A DNA stretch of 64,000 bases from Pleomorphomonas sp. JP5 (GCF_023721815.1 NZ_JAMDLI010000007.1:1-64000), one strand, 5' to 3'; shown: positions 25,617 to 34,578, counted from the first letter of the stretch. Numbers and translations: made by a program. Notes: generated by a model not told the origin, from the letters alone.

Positions 25617-25850
25617 GTGAGCCAACCGACCGTGGAAGAGGCGATGGAGCGGGTTTACGCATCGCTGCAGGCGGACAATACCGATCTCGACCTGCACATC
25701 GCCACGCTCAAGGCAGCGCTGGCCGAGGCCGGCGCCAAGGAAGCCGTCTTCGACCCGGCCCGGCTGGCGCAGAACAACCGCTCCGGCCGCAAGCTGATGC
25801 AGGCCTATTTCCGCCAGCGCGGCGTGACGGTGAAGTTCGCCGCCGCCTGA
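25617..25850 (+). CDS. Small conserved-looking hypothetical protein
   Basis: 77 residues from a GTG preceded by AGGAG. It is a helical, soluble protein: the acidic N-terminal half is followed by a basic segment FDPARLAQNNRSGRKLMQAYFRQRGVTVKF. No known domain is recognised; the basic C-terminal half could contact nucleic acid. It lies 72 bp after the nucleotidyltransferase and may share its transcript. Confidence 0.65.
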   Translation: MSQPTVEEAMERVYASLQADNTDLDLHIATLKAALAEAGAKEAVFDPARLAQNNRSGRKLMQAYFRQRGVTVKFAAA

Positions 25851-26054
25851 GGGCGTCGAGGAAAGACGCCTGCGGCACCGAACACATCCCATGCATGGCG
25901 GCGGCGGCCCCTCTCGGCCGCCGTCACTCCGGAAGCCGGGCGCGACACCTCGGATGGGCCAGCGGCGGATAGGCCGCACGCCCTCGCCACACGCAAAAGA
26001 CCGCATTCGCCCGCCCTGCAACCCTGCTAATCTCAGGGCGGGAGGACCGGTCTC

Positions 26055-26624
26055 ATGACACTGACGACAGGGCAACTGCGCGATACGCTCGCCACCGTGC
26101 TCGATCTGGTGGAGCGAGAGGGGAGCTTCGATTATCGCCTGGTCGGCACGGCCGCCGACCTGCTGCGCGGGGCGCCGATAGAGCCGGCCGACGTGGATTT
26201 CCTGGTCAAGACGCGCGCCGAGATCGACACCTTCGCCCGGGCGCTCGCCGCCTTCCGCTGCCTCACGCCGCCCACCTGGATGGACTGCTGCGGCCAGTAT
26301 TACGCCGCCTACGAGGTGGACGGCGTTGAGGTCGACGCCAGCACCGTCGAAACGCCCACCGAGTCCGCCTTCATCGAGTCCAGGGGCAGCGGCCCGTGGA
26401 CGCATTTTGCCGAGATCGAAGCGGGCGAGCGTAGCATCAAGGCGGTGGCGCCCGAACTCCGCCTCGCCACCGAGCTCGGCCGCGACCGCAAGGACCGGGC
26501 CGAGATCGTCGCCCGCTGGCTGCGCGACCACGGCTGCGACGCCGCGCTTCTCGAGAGTGCGCTCGACGCGCAAGGCATCGACGCCGACGCCCGCGCGCCC
26601 GTGCTGGCGATCATCGCCGGCTGA
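26055..26624 (+). CDS. Nucleotidyltransferase-fold hypothetical protein
   Basis: 189 residues. YRLVGTAADLLRGAPIEPADVDFLV near residues 27-51 reproduces the G[ST]-x(n)-DxD arrangement of the nucleotidyltransferase superfamily, with a third candidate acidic residue in VDGVEVDAST. The C-terminal part (LGRDRKDRAEIVARWL) resembles the helical tail of such proteins, which often act on small molecules or as antitoxins. The start has GGGAGG nine bases upstream. It is followed after 11 bp by another small gene, probably co-transcribed. Confidence 0.6.
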   Translation: MTLTTGQLRDTLATVLDLVEREGSFDYRLVGTAADLLRGAPIEPADVDFLVKTRAEIDTFARALAAFRCLTPPTWMDCCGQYYAAYEVDGVEVDASTVETPTESAFIESRGSGPWTHFAEIEAGERSIKAVAPELRLATELGRDRKDRAEIVARWLRDHGCDAALLESALDAQGIDADARAPVLAIIAG

Positions 26625-26635
26625 GAGGCGGGATC

Positions 26636-26962
26636 ATGGTTGGGCAGGCCGGCAGTTGGCAGCGGTTTGAGCTGAGGCGCCAAAGCGACGATCTCGTCTA
26701 TACCTTCGTGCGCGAGCGCCTTGCCGACGGGAGCGCGGCCTACAGGCGGCAGGATCAGGACCTGTGGATCGTCCATCGCCCGGACTGGGGCTGGGTCGCC
26801 TGGGACGACGCCAGCGGCACCTGCATGGGCCGGCCGTGGAACACGCTTCCCTCCCAACAGGCCGACCATCCCCCGGAAGGCGACTGGGTCAGCCGCAAGG
26901 GCCCGAAGTCCTACGTTTACACGCTGGTCTATGTGGATCAGGCCGCCGCGACCTCAAGATGA
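26636..26962 (+). CDS. Hypothetical protein, Trp-rich
   Basis: 108 residues with eight Trp; the segments LWIVHRPDWGWVAWDDASG and GDWVSRKGPKSYVYTLVYVD suggest a small beta-rich domain. No signal peptide or membrane segment. No known family is recognised. It is probably the second gene of an operon with the preceding nucleotidyltransferase-like gene. Confidence 0.6.
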   Translation: MVGQAGSWQRFELRRQSDDLVYTFVRERLADGSAAYRRQDQDLWIVHRPDWGWVAWDDASGTCMGRPWNTLPSQQADHPPEGDWVSRKGPKSYVYTLVYVDQAAATSR

Positions 26963-27197
26963 CGGACGGGCGCTGCCCCGCCCCCGGCGCCACGCGCTCC
27001 GCATTCCTACCGATGTAGAAAACGGAAGGCGCGTGTCCGTTTCGCATGCAACCTTAACCATCCATCAACCTTAATTTGTAACCAATTGTTCGACGGGGTT
27101 CGCTGCCGAACTCGTCGACGCGAGCGCTTGGTCGATGACGGGAAAGGCGCGGACCCGACGGTTCCGGCAGTCATCAACCACCCAGGAAGGGGAAACC

Positions 27198-27869
27198 ATG
27201 CGTCTCGCTTATGCTGCCGCTGTCGCAGCTCTCACGGTATCGACCGCCGCGGCCGCCGATATGGACGTGCTTCGGCCCAGCATTTCGGACCAGCCGGCAA
27301 CCACGCGGACCATCGACTGGACCGGCATGCAGTTCGGCATCACCGGCGGCGGCGATCTGACGCGTGCGGACGGCAGCAAGTTCTTCAACGTCACGCAGGA
27401 TTTCCCCGGCTCCCACGTCAGCCTGTTCGCCGGCTACCAGGAGCAGCTCAACAACAACGTTGTGCTGGGTCTCGAAGGGGACGTGACCTACACCGGCGGC
27501 AACGCAAGAACCTTCAACATCTTCGACGCGACCAACACCTATATTGGCCAAGAGAAGTTCAGCACCGACTGGTCCGGGTCCATTCGCGCCCGCGTCGGCT
27601 ACTCCTTTGACAACCTGTTGCTTTATACAACGGGTGGCTATGTGGCGACGCGCGTCGTCGACAAGGCCAATACGACCCTTGCGACCGGAACCTTCAACGA
27701 ATACTTCCACGGCGTGACGATCGGCGCCGGCGCCGACTATGCATTCACGCAAAACCTCTTCGGGCGCGCCGAGTATCGCTACAACAAGTTCTTCGAGCGG
27801 CAGTTCGGCAAGCTGGAGGAAGAACTTTCCCAGCATGTCGTCAGCGTCGGCGTCGGCATGAAGTTCTGA
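27198..27869 (+). CDS. Omp25/31-type outer-membrane beta-barrel protein
   Basis: 223 residues with a cleavable signal peptide (MRLAYAAAVAALTVSTAAA, cleavage before DMDVL). The barrel has alternating strands such as HVSLFAGYQEQLNNNVVLGLEGDVTY and SGSIRARVGYSFDNLLLYTTGG, ends in VGVGMKF with a C-terminal aromatic, and contains GRAEYRY, typical of the Hyphomicrobiales Omp25/Omp31/RopB group. The ATG at 27198 has a strong GGAAGGGGA upstream. It is a structural surface protein with its own promoter in the AT-rich 26963-27197 interval. Confidence 0.9.
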   Translation: MRLAYAAAVAALTVSTAAAADMDVLRPSISDQPATTRTIDWTGMQFGITGGGDLTRADGSKFFNVTQDFPGSHVSLFAGYQEQLNNNVVLGLEGDVTYTGGNARTFNIFDATNTYIGQEKFSTDWSGSIRARVGYSFDNLLLYTTGGYVATRVVDKANTTLATGTFNEYFHGVTIGAGADYAFTQNLFGRAEYRYNKFFERQFGKLEEELSQHVVSVGVGMKF

Positions 27870-27897
27870 GCCGGGCCACTTTTCGAGACAGCATCGC

Positions 27898-27926
27898 AAC
27901 CGGTCGGAGCCATCCGGCCGGTTTTG
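27898..27926 (+). terminator. Terminator of the porin gene
   Basis: AACCGGTCGG-AGCCAT-CCGGCCGGTT with one mismatch, ending in TTTTG, 29 bp after the stop codon. Confidence 0.75.
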
Positions 27927-27969
27927 TCATTGGCGCCTCCGCCGGCGACCCGTTCGCCACTTTCCGCCC

Positions 27970-28018
27970 GCCCCCCCCTGCCTCCGCAGAGGAGGACAGT
28001 TTGATGGAGGCGGGAGAG
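27970..28018 (-). repeat. Repeat family A, partial unit
   Basis: CTCCGCAGAGGAGGACAG is the right half of a TCTGC-type hairpin unit; the left half and CCTCAGG end are missing or decayed. It lies between the porin terminator and the convergent agmatinase gene. Confidence 0.5.
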
Positions 28019-28058
28019 AGTTCGGCTTGCGACGGCGCTCCCCGTAGCAGTCTCTGCC

Positions 28059-28976
28059 CTACCCCTGTCGCACCACCGCGCCGATGGCGTTCGTCACCAG
28101 CCGCGCGGCGGTCAGCGCGGAGACGTTGCCGACGTCCGCATCCGGAGCAAGCTCCACGATGTCGAAGCCGACGATCCAGGCGCGCCGGCCCACCCCGGCG
28201 ATCAGGTCGATGGTTTCGGTGTAGGTGAGGCCGCCGGGGCTCGGGGCCGCCACGCCGGGCATGATGCCGGGGTCGAGCCCGTCGCAGTCGAGCGTGATCA
28301 CCACCCGCGCATCCTCGGGAATAAGCCTCAGCGCCGCCTCCACCCCGGCGGCGTGGATTTCGCGCGCCGTCACCAGGTGGCTGCCGAAGCGCCGCGCCGC
28401 CTCGATCTCCTCGGCCCGCGCGCTGCCGACGCCGCGCATGCCCACCTGCACGATGCCCTCGACGTGGGCCATCTCGCTCGCCCGCCGCATCGGGCTGGAA
28501 TAGCCGTGGCGCTCGCCCAGAATCTCGTCGCGCCAGTCGATGTGGGCATCGATCTGCAACACCCAGATCGGCCCCCGAACCTCGGCATACCCGGCAAAGC
28601 CGGCGAGGAAGGGGATCACCACGGAATCGTCACCGCCGAGCAGGATCGGTATGGCGGATTCGGCGAGCACCTCGGCCGTCTGCGCGGCGATGGCGGCGCG
28701 GTTGCCGGCGACATCCTCGGCGGCGGTCGCCACGTCGCCGATGTCGACGCAGGAGACCGGCTCGTCGCCGAACAGCGGGCCGCCGAGATCGAAGTCCCAA
28801 TGGCCGATCAGCGGCGCCTCGTCGGCGCTCGCCGCGCGGATGGCCGCCGCCGCCGTGGCCGAGCGACTGGGCCGGCCGGGATAGGCGCTGCCGTGGCTGG
28901 CGCCGAAGATCATCGCGCGCGGCTTCCCCTCGGCTAGGTGGCTCGGCAGGCCGAGGAAGGATGTGGGATCGGTCAT
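28059..28976 (-). CDS. speB: Agmatinase/arginase-family ureohydrolase
   Basis: 305 residues, binuclear Mn ureohydrolase. Metal motifs are DAHID, DCDGLDP and a first motif reading GGDDS where the family consensus is GGDHS, so one metal ligand differs from the canonical set. Proteins of this family hydrolyse agmatine, arginine or guanidino acids to give urea; the substrate here is not certain and the speB symbol is a family label. The gene overlaps its upstream partner by 4 bp (ATGA), so the two form an operon. Confidence 0.8.
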   Translation of the reverse strand: MTDPTSFLGLPSHLAEGKPRAMIFGASHGSAYPGRPSRSATAAAAIRAASADEAPLIGHWDFDLGGPLFGDEPVSCVDIGDVATAAEDVAGNRAAIAAQTAEVLAESAIPILLGGDDSVVIPFLAGFAGYAEVRGPIWVLQIDAHIDWRDEILGERHGYSSPMRRASEMAHVEGIVQVGMRGVGSARAEEIEAARRFGSHLVTAREIHAAGVEAALRLIPEDARVVITLDCDGLDPGIMPGVAAPSPGGLTYTETIDLIAGVGRRAWIVGFDIVELAPDADVGNVSALTAARLVTNAIGAVVRQG

Positions 28977-29539
28977 GGACGCCTCAATCGTTGGAACACA
29001 CCGGGATAGTCGAGCACGAGGCCGGCCGCGTCCACCTCGATCTCGGCCGTAAATCCGCTGTCGAGCCCTTCATAGCGATAGCGGCCGAGCCCTTCGAGGC
29101 GGGTATAGCGCTGCGTGACGCGCCTCGGGCGAAGGTCGCACTTGCCGTCGGGCAGCGGCACATAGGCGACGGTGATCTCGCGGCTCTCGCCCACCTCGAG
29201 CATCAGCCGCCGGATCGGCAGCGTGTTGGTGGCCGGCGTGATGCCGATGTCGACGTCGATGGCGCCGTCGAGCCCGGGCAGCGGCTGCCCCACGGCCGCG
29301 TCGCGCCAGTTGCCCTCGCCATCGGCCACCAGATAGAGCGAGGCCCCGCCCACGAAGGCGACGCGCACCTCGCGCACGCGGAAGGCATCGTCGGTGCGCA
29401 CCAGATAATGCGCGCCATGCGGACCGCCCTGCGTGCCGGCCACCACGCCTTCCAGCATCAGGCCGGTCTCGTCGAGGCGAAAGGCGCAGCACTCCAGCCC
29501 CTCGCCGTCCCATTCGCGCCAGCAAACGGTGGTTGTCAT
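28973..29539 (-). CDS. Putative glycolipid-binding protein (DUF1089)
   Basis: 188 residues, all-beta protein. It begins with CWREWDGEGLECCAFRL; the middle SLYLVADGEGNWRD and the late LRPRRVTQRYTRL and LDYPGVFQRL segments are diagnostic of DUF1089, a spatially conserved family annotated as glycolipid-binding. No signal peptide, so it is cytoplasmic. It is first in the two-gene operon with the ureohydrolase. The link between the two functions is unknown. Confidence 0.85.
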   Translation of the reverse strand: MTTTVCWREWDGEGLECCAFRLDETGLMLEGVVAGTQGGPHGAHYLVRTDDAFRVREVRVAFVGGASLYLVADGEGNWRDAAVGQPLPGLDGAIDVDIGITPATNTLPIRRLMLEVGESREITVAYVPLPDGKCDLRPRRVTQRYTRLEGLGRYRYEGLDSGFTAEIEVDAAGLVLDYPGVFQRLRRP

Positions 29540-29725
29540 AGGCCTCTCCTGCGATTACGAGGTGAATCCTACGGGCAGGCGGGGCCGGCGTAAAGCGCTG
29601 GCGGCGTCGGCAGGGCCGGAGCCGCCGCCGGCCCGCCGTTCCCGGTTGCGCGCGCCCCGATAATCTCGCATGCTCGCAACGTGTTGGCGGCGGCGCGCGA
29701 AACGGAATGGTGGCCAGGCGTTCAG

Positions 29726-30418
29726 GTGGAAAACAACCTTGTTCTCATCGTCGAGGATGAGCCGGCCATCGCGCGCATTCTCGAAGCCTATCTTCTGCGC
29801 GACGGCTACCGCACGGTGCAGGCCGCCGACGGCGAAACCGCGATCGATCATCATGCGCTGCTGAAGCCGGACATCGTGCTGCTGGACGCTCGCATTCCCA
29901 AGCTGGACGGCTTCGGCGTGCTGGCCCGCCTGCGCCAGACCAGTTCGACGCCGGTGATCATGGTCACCGCGCTCGCCGACGATCTCGACCGGCTGAGCGG
30001 CCTCCACCTTGGCGCCGACGACTACATCGTCAAGCCGTTCAACCCGCAGGAGGTGGTGGCGCGGGTGAAGGCGGTCCTGCGCCGGACCATGGGCGAGCGA
30101 AACGACAGCGTGCGGCGGTTCCGCGACATCGAGGTGGATTTCGGCAGCTACACCGTCGTGGTCAACAAGGACGGCAAGCGCATACCCCTGTCACTGACGC
30201 TGAGCGAGTTCCGCATCCTCGCCCACATGATCCGCCACCCGACCCAGGCCTTCGGGCGAGCGGAAATCCTCGATGCCTGCCTGCCCGACAGCGACGCCCT
30301 GGTGCGCACCGTCGACACCCACATTTCCAACCTCAGGCGCAAGCTGGAGGAGCTGGGGCAGACCGGCTTCTTCACCGCCGTGCGCGGCATCGGCTACCGC
30401 TTCTCGGATCCGCAATGA
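29726..30418 (+). CDS. OmpR-family response regulator (AdeR/BaeR-like)
   Basis: 230 residues. The receiver domain (1-120) has the acidic pair in VEDE, the phospho-acceptor Asp in VLLDARIP, the conserved Thr in MVTAL and Lys in IVKPF. The C-terminal winged HTH (about 135-228) ends VRGIGYRF. The sequence around LHLGADDYIVKPFNPQEVVARV resembles AdeR. The start is taken as the GTG at 29726; an in-frame GTG at 29681 would add an implausible tail. Its stop overlaps the kinase start (ATGA). Confidence 0.93.
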   Translation: MENNLVLIVEDEPAIARILEAYLLRDGYRTVQAADGETAIDHHALLKPDIVLLDARIPKLDGFGVLARLRQTSSTPVIMVTALADDLDRLSGLHLGADDYIVKPFNPQEVVARVKAVLRRTMGERNDSVRRFRDIEVDFGSYTVVVNKDGKRIPLSLTLSEFRILAHMIRHPTQAFGRAEILDACLPDSDALVRTVDTHISNLRRKLEELGQTGFFTAVRGIGYRFSDPQ

Positions 30419-31587
30419 TCGCAAGGAAACCCTGGCGCCTGTCGCTCGCCACGCTCACCGCGGCCGTCATCGCCACCATGCTGCTGCTCAGCGTCGGCCT
30501 GACCTTCATCGGGGTGACCTGGTACTCGACGGTTCTCGACGAAAGCATCACCAGCGGCCTGCCGCCCGATGCCGCCGCCGCCTATCGCGACCTGAACGAG
30601 CACCGGGTTCCCGACGGTCAGGCGCTGCTCAACCTCATCGAGCGGCTGAACGCGCCGGAGATGGAGGCGGAAACCGACCTGAAGATCCAGCTGGCCGCCC
30701 TCGTCTGCGGCCTGATCTCGGCGGTGATCTGCGCCATCATCGGCATCTATCTGGCCCGCCGCATCGCCCGCCCGCTCGAGGATCTCACGGCCGCCGCCGA
30801 CGCGCTGAAGTCCGGCGACTTCTCGGCCCGCGTCACCCCCAAGTCCGGCGGCACGCGGGAGGTGTCGAGCCTCGTCGACACCTTCAACGCCCTCGCCACC
30901 AGCCTCGACACCATGGAACAGCGCCTGCGCTTCAACAACATGGCCATCGCCCACGAACTGCGCACGCCGCTGACGGTGCTGCAAGGCGGCCTGCAGGGCA
31001 TGGTGGACGGCGTGTTCCCGCTGGAGCGCGACAACATCGGCCACCTGCTGCAGCAGGTCGAGGGCCTGGGCCGCATCGTCGAGGACCTGCGCACCCTGTC
31101 GCTCGCCATCGGCCAGAAACTGGTGATGCAGCGCCAGCCCATCGACGCGGCCGAGGTCGTTCGGGCGGTCCTCGCCGTCGCCCGGCCGATGCTGGACGAG
31201 CACGGCATCGCGGTCGAAACCGACCTCCGCCCGGCGCCGATGGCCGCCGACCCCTCGCGGCTCCGTCAGGCCGTGCTGGCGCTATTGGACAACGCCTGCC
31301 GCTATGCCGGGGGCGGCCGCTGGCTGCGCTGCGAGACGGCGCCCTCGCCCGACGGCGGCGCGGTCATCCGCATTCTCGACCGTGGCCCCGGTTTCCCCGA
31401 GGACATGGACGCGGTGGCCGTCAATCCCTTCTGGCGCGGCGATCCGTCGCGGTCGCGCGCCACCGGCGGCACCGGGCTGGGCCTGTCGGTGGTTCAGGCC
31501 ATCGCCATCGCCCACGGCGGTCGCCTGGAGTTCGCCAACCGGCCGGACGGCGGGGCGACGGTCGCCATCCATCTCCGTCCGCAATGA
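30415..31587 (+). CDS. Membrane sensor histidine kinase (AdeS/BaeS-like)
   Basis: 390 residues. TM1 is at about 15-37 and TM2 at about 98-120, with a short periplasmic loop of about 60 residues, then HAMP. The phospho-acceptor His is in AIAHELRTPL. The catalytic boxes are N (LLDNACRYA), G1 (DRGPGFP) and G2 (GGTGLGLSVV). With the overlapping response regulator it forms a complete two-component system. In relatives such a pair controls an RND pump; the pump in this window lies 9 kb away, so a link is only a guess. The signal is unknown. Confidence 0.93.
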   Translation: MIARKPWRLSLATLTAAVIATMLLLSVGLTFIGVTWYSTVLDESITSGLPPDAAAAYRDLNEHRVPDGQALLNLIERLNAPEMEAETDLKIQLAALVCGLISAVICAIIGIYLARRIARPLEDLTAAADALKSGDFSARVTPKSGGTREVSSLVDTFNALATSLDTMEQRLRFNNMAIAHELRTPLTVLQGGLQGMVDGVFPLERDNIGHLLQQVEGLGRIVEDLRTLSLAIGQKLVMQRQPIDAAEVVRAVLAVARPMLDEHGIAVETDLRPAPMAADPSRLRQAVLALLDNACRYAGGGRWLRCETAPSPDGGAVIRILDRGPGFPEDMDAVAVNPFWRGDPSRSRATGGTGLGLSVVQAIAIAHGGRLEFANRPDGGATVAIHLRPQ

Positions 31588-31603
31588 GGTCCGCCGCCAA
31601 CGG

Positions 31604-32554
31604 TCAGCGAAACGCCTCGCCGAGCGCCATGAACCGCGCCTTGCTGGCATTGCGCTTGTCGCGCCCGCCGATCCGCGACCAGGGAACCACGAAGCCGTAG
31701 GCGTCGTCCGGCTCGCCGGAGCGCTCCAACCAGAAGCCGTCCACGTCGGTCAGCAGCATGAACTGCCGCTTGGGGCGGCGGTAGCGAATGGGGTGTCTGG
31801 CGCTCGAAACGGCGTAGAAGTGCCTTGCGCGCCCCTCGGCCGCCAGCCCCTGGAGCACCAGCAGAACGGCCTCCTTCGGTCGCAGCCCGTGGAGATCGCG
31901 GGTCGCATCGACGATCGTCTGCCGGGCGTTGCGAACGCCCTGCAGGCTGCCGACCACGAAGGTGAAAACCTGACCGGCGTCTTCGTGGACGAAGGTGAAC
32001 CGGGCCTTGCACAGCGTCGCCCCGTCAAGGCTGCGAACGAGCCGGATGGCGAAGGCGCCCTCGTGGCGGCCACCGCATTGATCGGCCAGCATCAACTGGC
32101 ACTCGTATGCCCCGCTGCGGCCCCGCACCTCGCCCATCGACAGCCGTTCGCCCTGCCAGAGCCGCACCATGGTGTCGCGCGACAGGATTGTCGCGGCGAT
32201 CGAGAAATGGCCGGTCAGCAGGCCGAGCCGCTGCCAGCCCTTCAGCCGGTGGACGAGAAACTTGGTGAGCGGCTTCTGCATGAGGTCGTCATGCGGCAGC
32301 GGATAGCCGTGCGATGCGGCAAAGCGCGCCAGCCATCGCCACCACGCAAGGCTCAGCGGCGGATTGGCGACGAAGCGGATCCAGAGCAGAACGCTCCGCT
32401 TCCAGGTGAGCCGCGTGAAGGCAGTCAGAATGCGCCAGACCATGGCGCGCCGAAGATCGGTCGCCTCGCCGCCGGGCCGCGATGCCGGGGCGCAAGGCGC
32501 GCCACGGGGCAACGGGTCTTCGGTGGAAAGGGCGTTCATCTTCTCCAAATGCAT
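31604..32554 (-). CDS. VirK/YbjX family protein (DUF535)
   Basis: 316 residues with the DUF535 signature: LTKFLVHRLKGWQRLGLLTGHF, then LWQGERLSMGEVRGRSG, ARFTFVHEDAGQVFTFVVGSLQGV, and a C-terminal DVDGFWLERSG with the family's charged tail. VirK/YbjX proteins affect envelope or virulence-factor handling in enterobacteria; the biochemical role is unknown. The gene is convergent with the two-component operon. The start is uncertain: ATGs at 32554 and 32539 are both possible, and the upstream extension is unlikely. Confidence 0.85.
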   Translation of the reverse strand: MHLEKMNALSTEDPLPRGAPCAPASRPGGEATDLRRAMVWRILTAFTRLTWKRSVLLWIRFVANPPLSLAWWRWLARFAASHGYPLPHDDLMQKPLTKFLVHRLKGWQRLGLLTGHFSIAATILSRDTMVRLWQGERLSMGEVRGRSGAYECQLMLADQCGGRHEGAFAIRLVRSLDGATLCKARFTFVHEDAGQVFTFVVGSLQGVRNARQTIVDATRDLHGLRPKEAVLLVLQGLAAEGRARHFYAVSSARHPIRYRRPKRQFMLLTDVDGFWLERSGEPDDAYGFVVPWSRIGGRDKRNASKARFMALGEAFR

Positions 32555-32754
32555 GTGCAGACATCCCGTGCGAGCCCCCCCGGGGCGCTGCTCTGCATCG
32601 GCATTGTCAAGGTTCTGCGAAGATCCGGTCTCCCTTTCGTCGGCATGCGCCGGCTTTGCCCGAGGGCCGCTCCCCCTGCCCCACAACCGCCACATCCGGG
32701 GTCAGGATCGCCGTCCGGGGCTCCATGAATCGATAAAACAAGCAAGAGGCATTG

Positions 32755-33633
32755 ATGCGCGATCTTCTTTTCCCAACCCGCCGAACGCTGCTCGGCACCG
32801 CCGCCACCGCCGGTCTCGGCCTGATGCTCGCCGGCAAGGCGCTGGCCGCCGAGGACGACTTCGCCGCGCTGGAAAAGCGGAGCGGCGGCCGGCTCGGCGT
32901 CTCCGCGCTCGACAAGGCCACCGGCGCCCGCATCGCCCACCGCGCGGGCGAGCGCTTCGCCATGTGCTCGACGTTCAAGGTGTTGGCCGCCGCCGCCGTG
33001 CTCGCCGCCGTCGACAAGGGCGAGACGACGCTGGACAAGTCGATCCCCTACGGCAAGGCCGACCTCCTCGACTACGCCCCCGTCGCCAAGGAGCATGTCG
33101 CCGAGGGCGCCATGACGCTGGAGGCGCTCTGCCGCGCCGCCATCACCGTCAGCGACAACACCGCCGCCAACCTGATCCTGAAAGAGATCGGCGGCCCGGC
33201 CGGCTGGACGGCCTATGCCCGCAAGCTGGGCGACGCCACCTCGCGCCTCGACCGCGACGAACCGACGCTCAACACCGCCGAAGAGGGCGACCCGCGCGAC
33301 ACCACCACGCCCGAGGCCATGCTGGGCAACCTCGACGCGCTGCTCATCGGCGACGCGCTCTCCAAGGCCTCGCGCCAGACGCTGGAAGACTGGATGCTGG
33401 CCGGCACCGTCACCGGCCCGCTGATCCGCGCCGGCGTGCCGAAAACCTGGCAGGTGGCCGACAAGTCGGGCGGCGGCGGCAACGCCACGCGCAATGACAT
33501 CGGCCTCATCTACCGGCCAGACAAGGCGCCCATCCTGGCCTCGATCTACTTCACCGGCTCCACGCTCGACATGCCCGCCCGCAACAAGGTGATCGCCGAC
33601 GCCGCCGCCCTCATCGCCACCCGCTTCGGCTGA
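32755..33633 (+). CDS. bla: Class A beta-lactamase, probable Tat substrate
   Basis: 292 residues. The signal has a twin arginine (PTRRTLLGTAATAGL) and an Ala-rich cleavage site near residue 32, suggesting Tat export. Catalytic motifs: S72-TFK (Ambler 70-73), SDN, the omega-loop DRDEPTLN with the general-base Glu, and KSG in place of KTG. A Cys precedes the nucleophile (MCSTFK), as in several carbapenemases, but the partner Cys after the KTG-type motif is absent (KSGGGG). It hydrolyses penicillins and probably cephalosporins. No ampR-type regulator is adjacent. Confidence 0.95.
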   Translation: MRDLLFPTRRTLLGTAATAGLGLMLAGKALAAEDDFAALEKRSGGRLGVSALDKATGARIAHRAGERFAMCSTFKVLAAAAVLAAVDKGETTLDKSIPYGKADLLDYAPVAKEHVAEGAMTLEALCRAAITVSDNTAANLILKEIGGPAGWTAYARKLGDATSRLDRDEPTLNTAEEGDPRDTTTPEAMLGNLDALLIGDALSKASRQTLEDWMLAGTVTGPLIRAGVPKTWQVADKSGGGGNATRNDIGLIYRPDKAPILASIYFTGSTLDMPARNKVIADAAALIATRFG

Positions 33634-33690
33634 CGGGAGCTTTTTTCCGGCAAAACGGGAACAATTGGTAGAGATGGCGGTTGCTCTGTC

Positions 33691-33724
33691 TCGGGCCGCG
33701 CGACGGACCCGTCGCGCGGCCCGA
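33691..33724 (+). promoter_or_regulatory. Perfect 16-bp inverted repeat before the CBS gene
   Basis: TCGGGCCGCGCGACGG and CCGTCGCGCGGCCCGA are exact complements separated by 2 bp, ending 28 bp before the CBS start codon. No T-run follows on either strand. It could be a terminator-like barrier for bla readthrough or a structured 5' leader. Confidence 0.7.
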
Positions 33725-33752
33725 GCCCCAGCACGACAAACAGGAGGCCGCC

Positions 33753-34187
33753 ATGCAAGTGAGCGAAGCCATGACGCGCAACGTCCGCGTCGCCAACATC
33801 GACGAAACCATCGAGCAGGCCGCCCAGCTGATGGCGGGGCTCGACGCCGGCGCGTTGCCGGTGAGCGAGGAGAAACGCCTCGTCGGCATGATCACCGACC
33901 GTGACATCGCCATCCGCGCCATCGCCCTGGGCAAGGGGCCCGACACCAAGGTGCGCGACGTGATGACCGACGACGTCAAGTATTGCTTCGACGACCAGGA
34001 AATCGAGGACGTGACGCGCGACATGGGCAATGTCCAGCTGCGTCGCCTGCCCGTCATCGATCGCGACAAGCGCCTCGTCGGCATCCTGTCGCTCGGCGAC
34101 GTGGCCGTGAACACCGGCAACGGCATCGCCGGCGAAGCGCTGACCAACATCTCCCGCCCGAGCGGCGAACCCAGCCGAAGCGCCTGA
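33753..34187 (+). CDS. Tandem CBS-domain protein
   Basis: 144 residues, essentially a Bateman pair. CBS1 is at about 5-60 (AMTRNVRVANIDETIEQAAQLMA to LVGMITDRDIAIR) and CBS2 at about 70-125 (VRDVMTDDVKYCFDDQEIEDVT to LVGILSLGDVAV). Such stand-alone proteins bind adenine nucleotides and adjust partner proteins or stress responses. The ATG follows AGGAGG. The C-terminal 20 residues are disordered. No partner gene is evident nearby. Confidence 0.93.
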   Translation: MQVSEAMTRNVRVANIDETIEQAAQLMAGLDAGALPVSEEKRLVGMITDRDIAIRAIALGKGPDTKVRDVMTDDVKYCFDDQEIEDVTRDMGNVQLRRLPVIDRDKRLVGILSLGDVAVNTGNGIAGEALTNISRPSGEPSRSA

Positions 34188-34325
34188 CGGCCAAGGCACG
34201 GAGGGGGCGGGTTTGCCGCCCCCTCGCTCAACGGGGAAAGCTGGGTGAGGTAGGAAGAGAGCCTGATAGACGCCGTTCGCATCAAGCGAGCGCAAACATG
34301 GCGGACGCGTAACGGGAGTCCGATA

Positions 34326-34570
34326 TCAACCCCACCGCCCCATCCTGCCTGAGGTCCTCGCCTGCGCAAGGATGACAATTTATATAGAGGAATCAGTTGG
34401 ATAACCCGCGATCCGCCATAAGGCGTGCATCGTGCTGCCATATACGGAGGGGGAAACCTCAGAGGCGAGGAGATACGCTCTATCCAATTGTTCCATTTAT
34501 ATAAATTGTCATCCTTGCGCAGGCGAGGACCTCAGGCAGAACGGAGCGCGACGCCCCTATCGCGCTCCCT
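34326..34570. repeat. Repeat family A, inverted pair
   Basis: Minus unit near 34345-34390 and plus unit near 34494-34540, with the TCCTTGC...GCGAGGA hairpin and GGATA/TATCC inner arms. It fills the gap between the convergent CBS and SDR genes. Confidence 0.8.
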
Positions 34571-34578
34571 CCCCTTCC

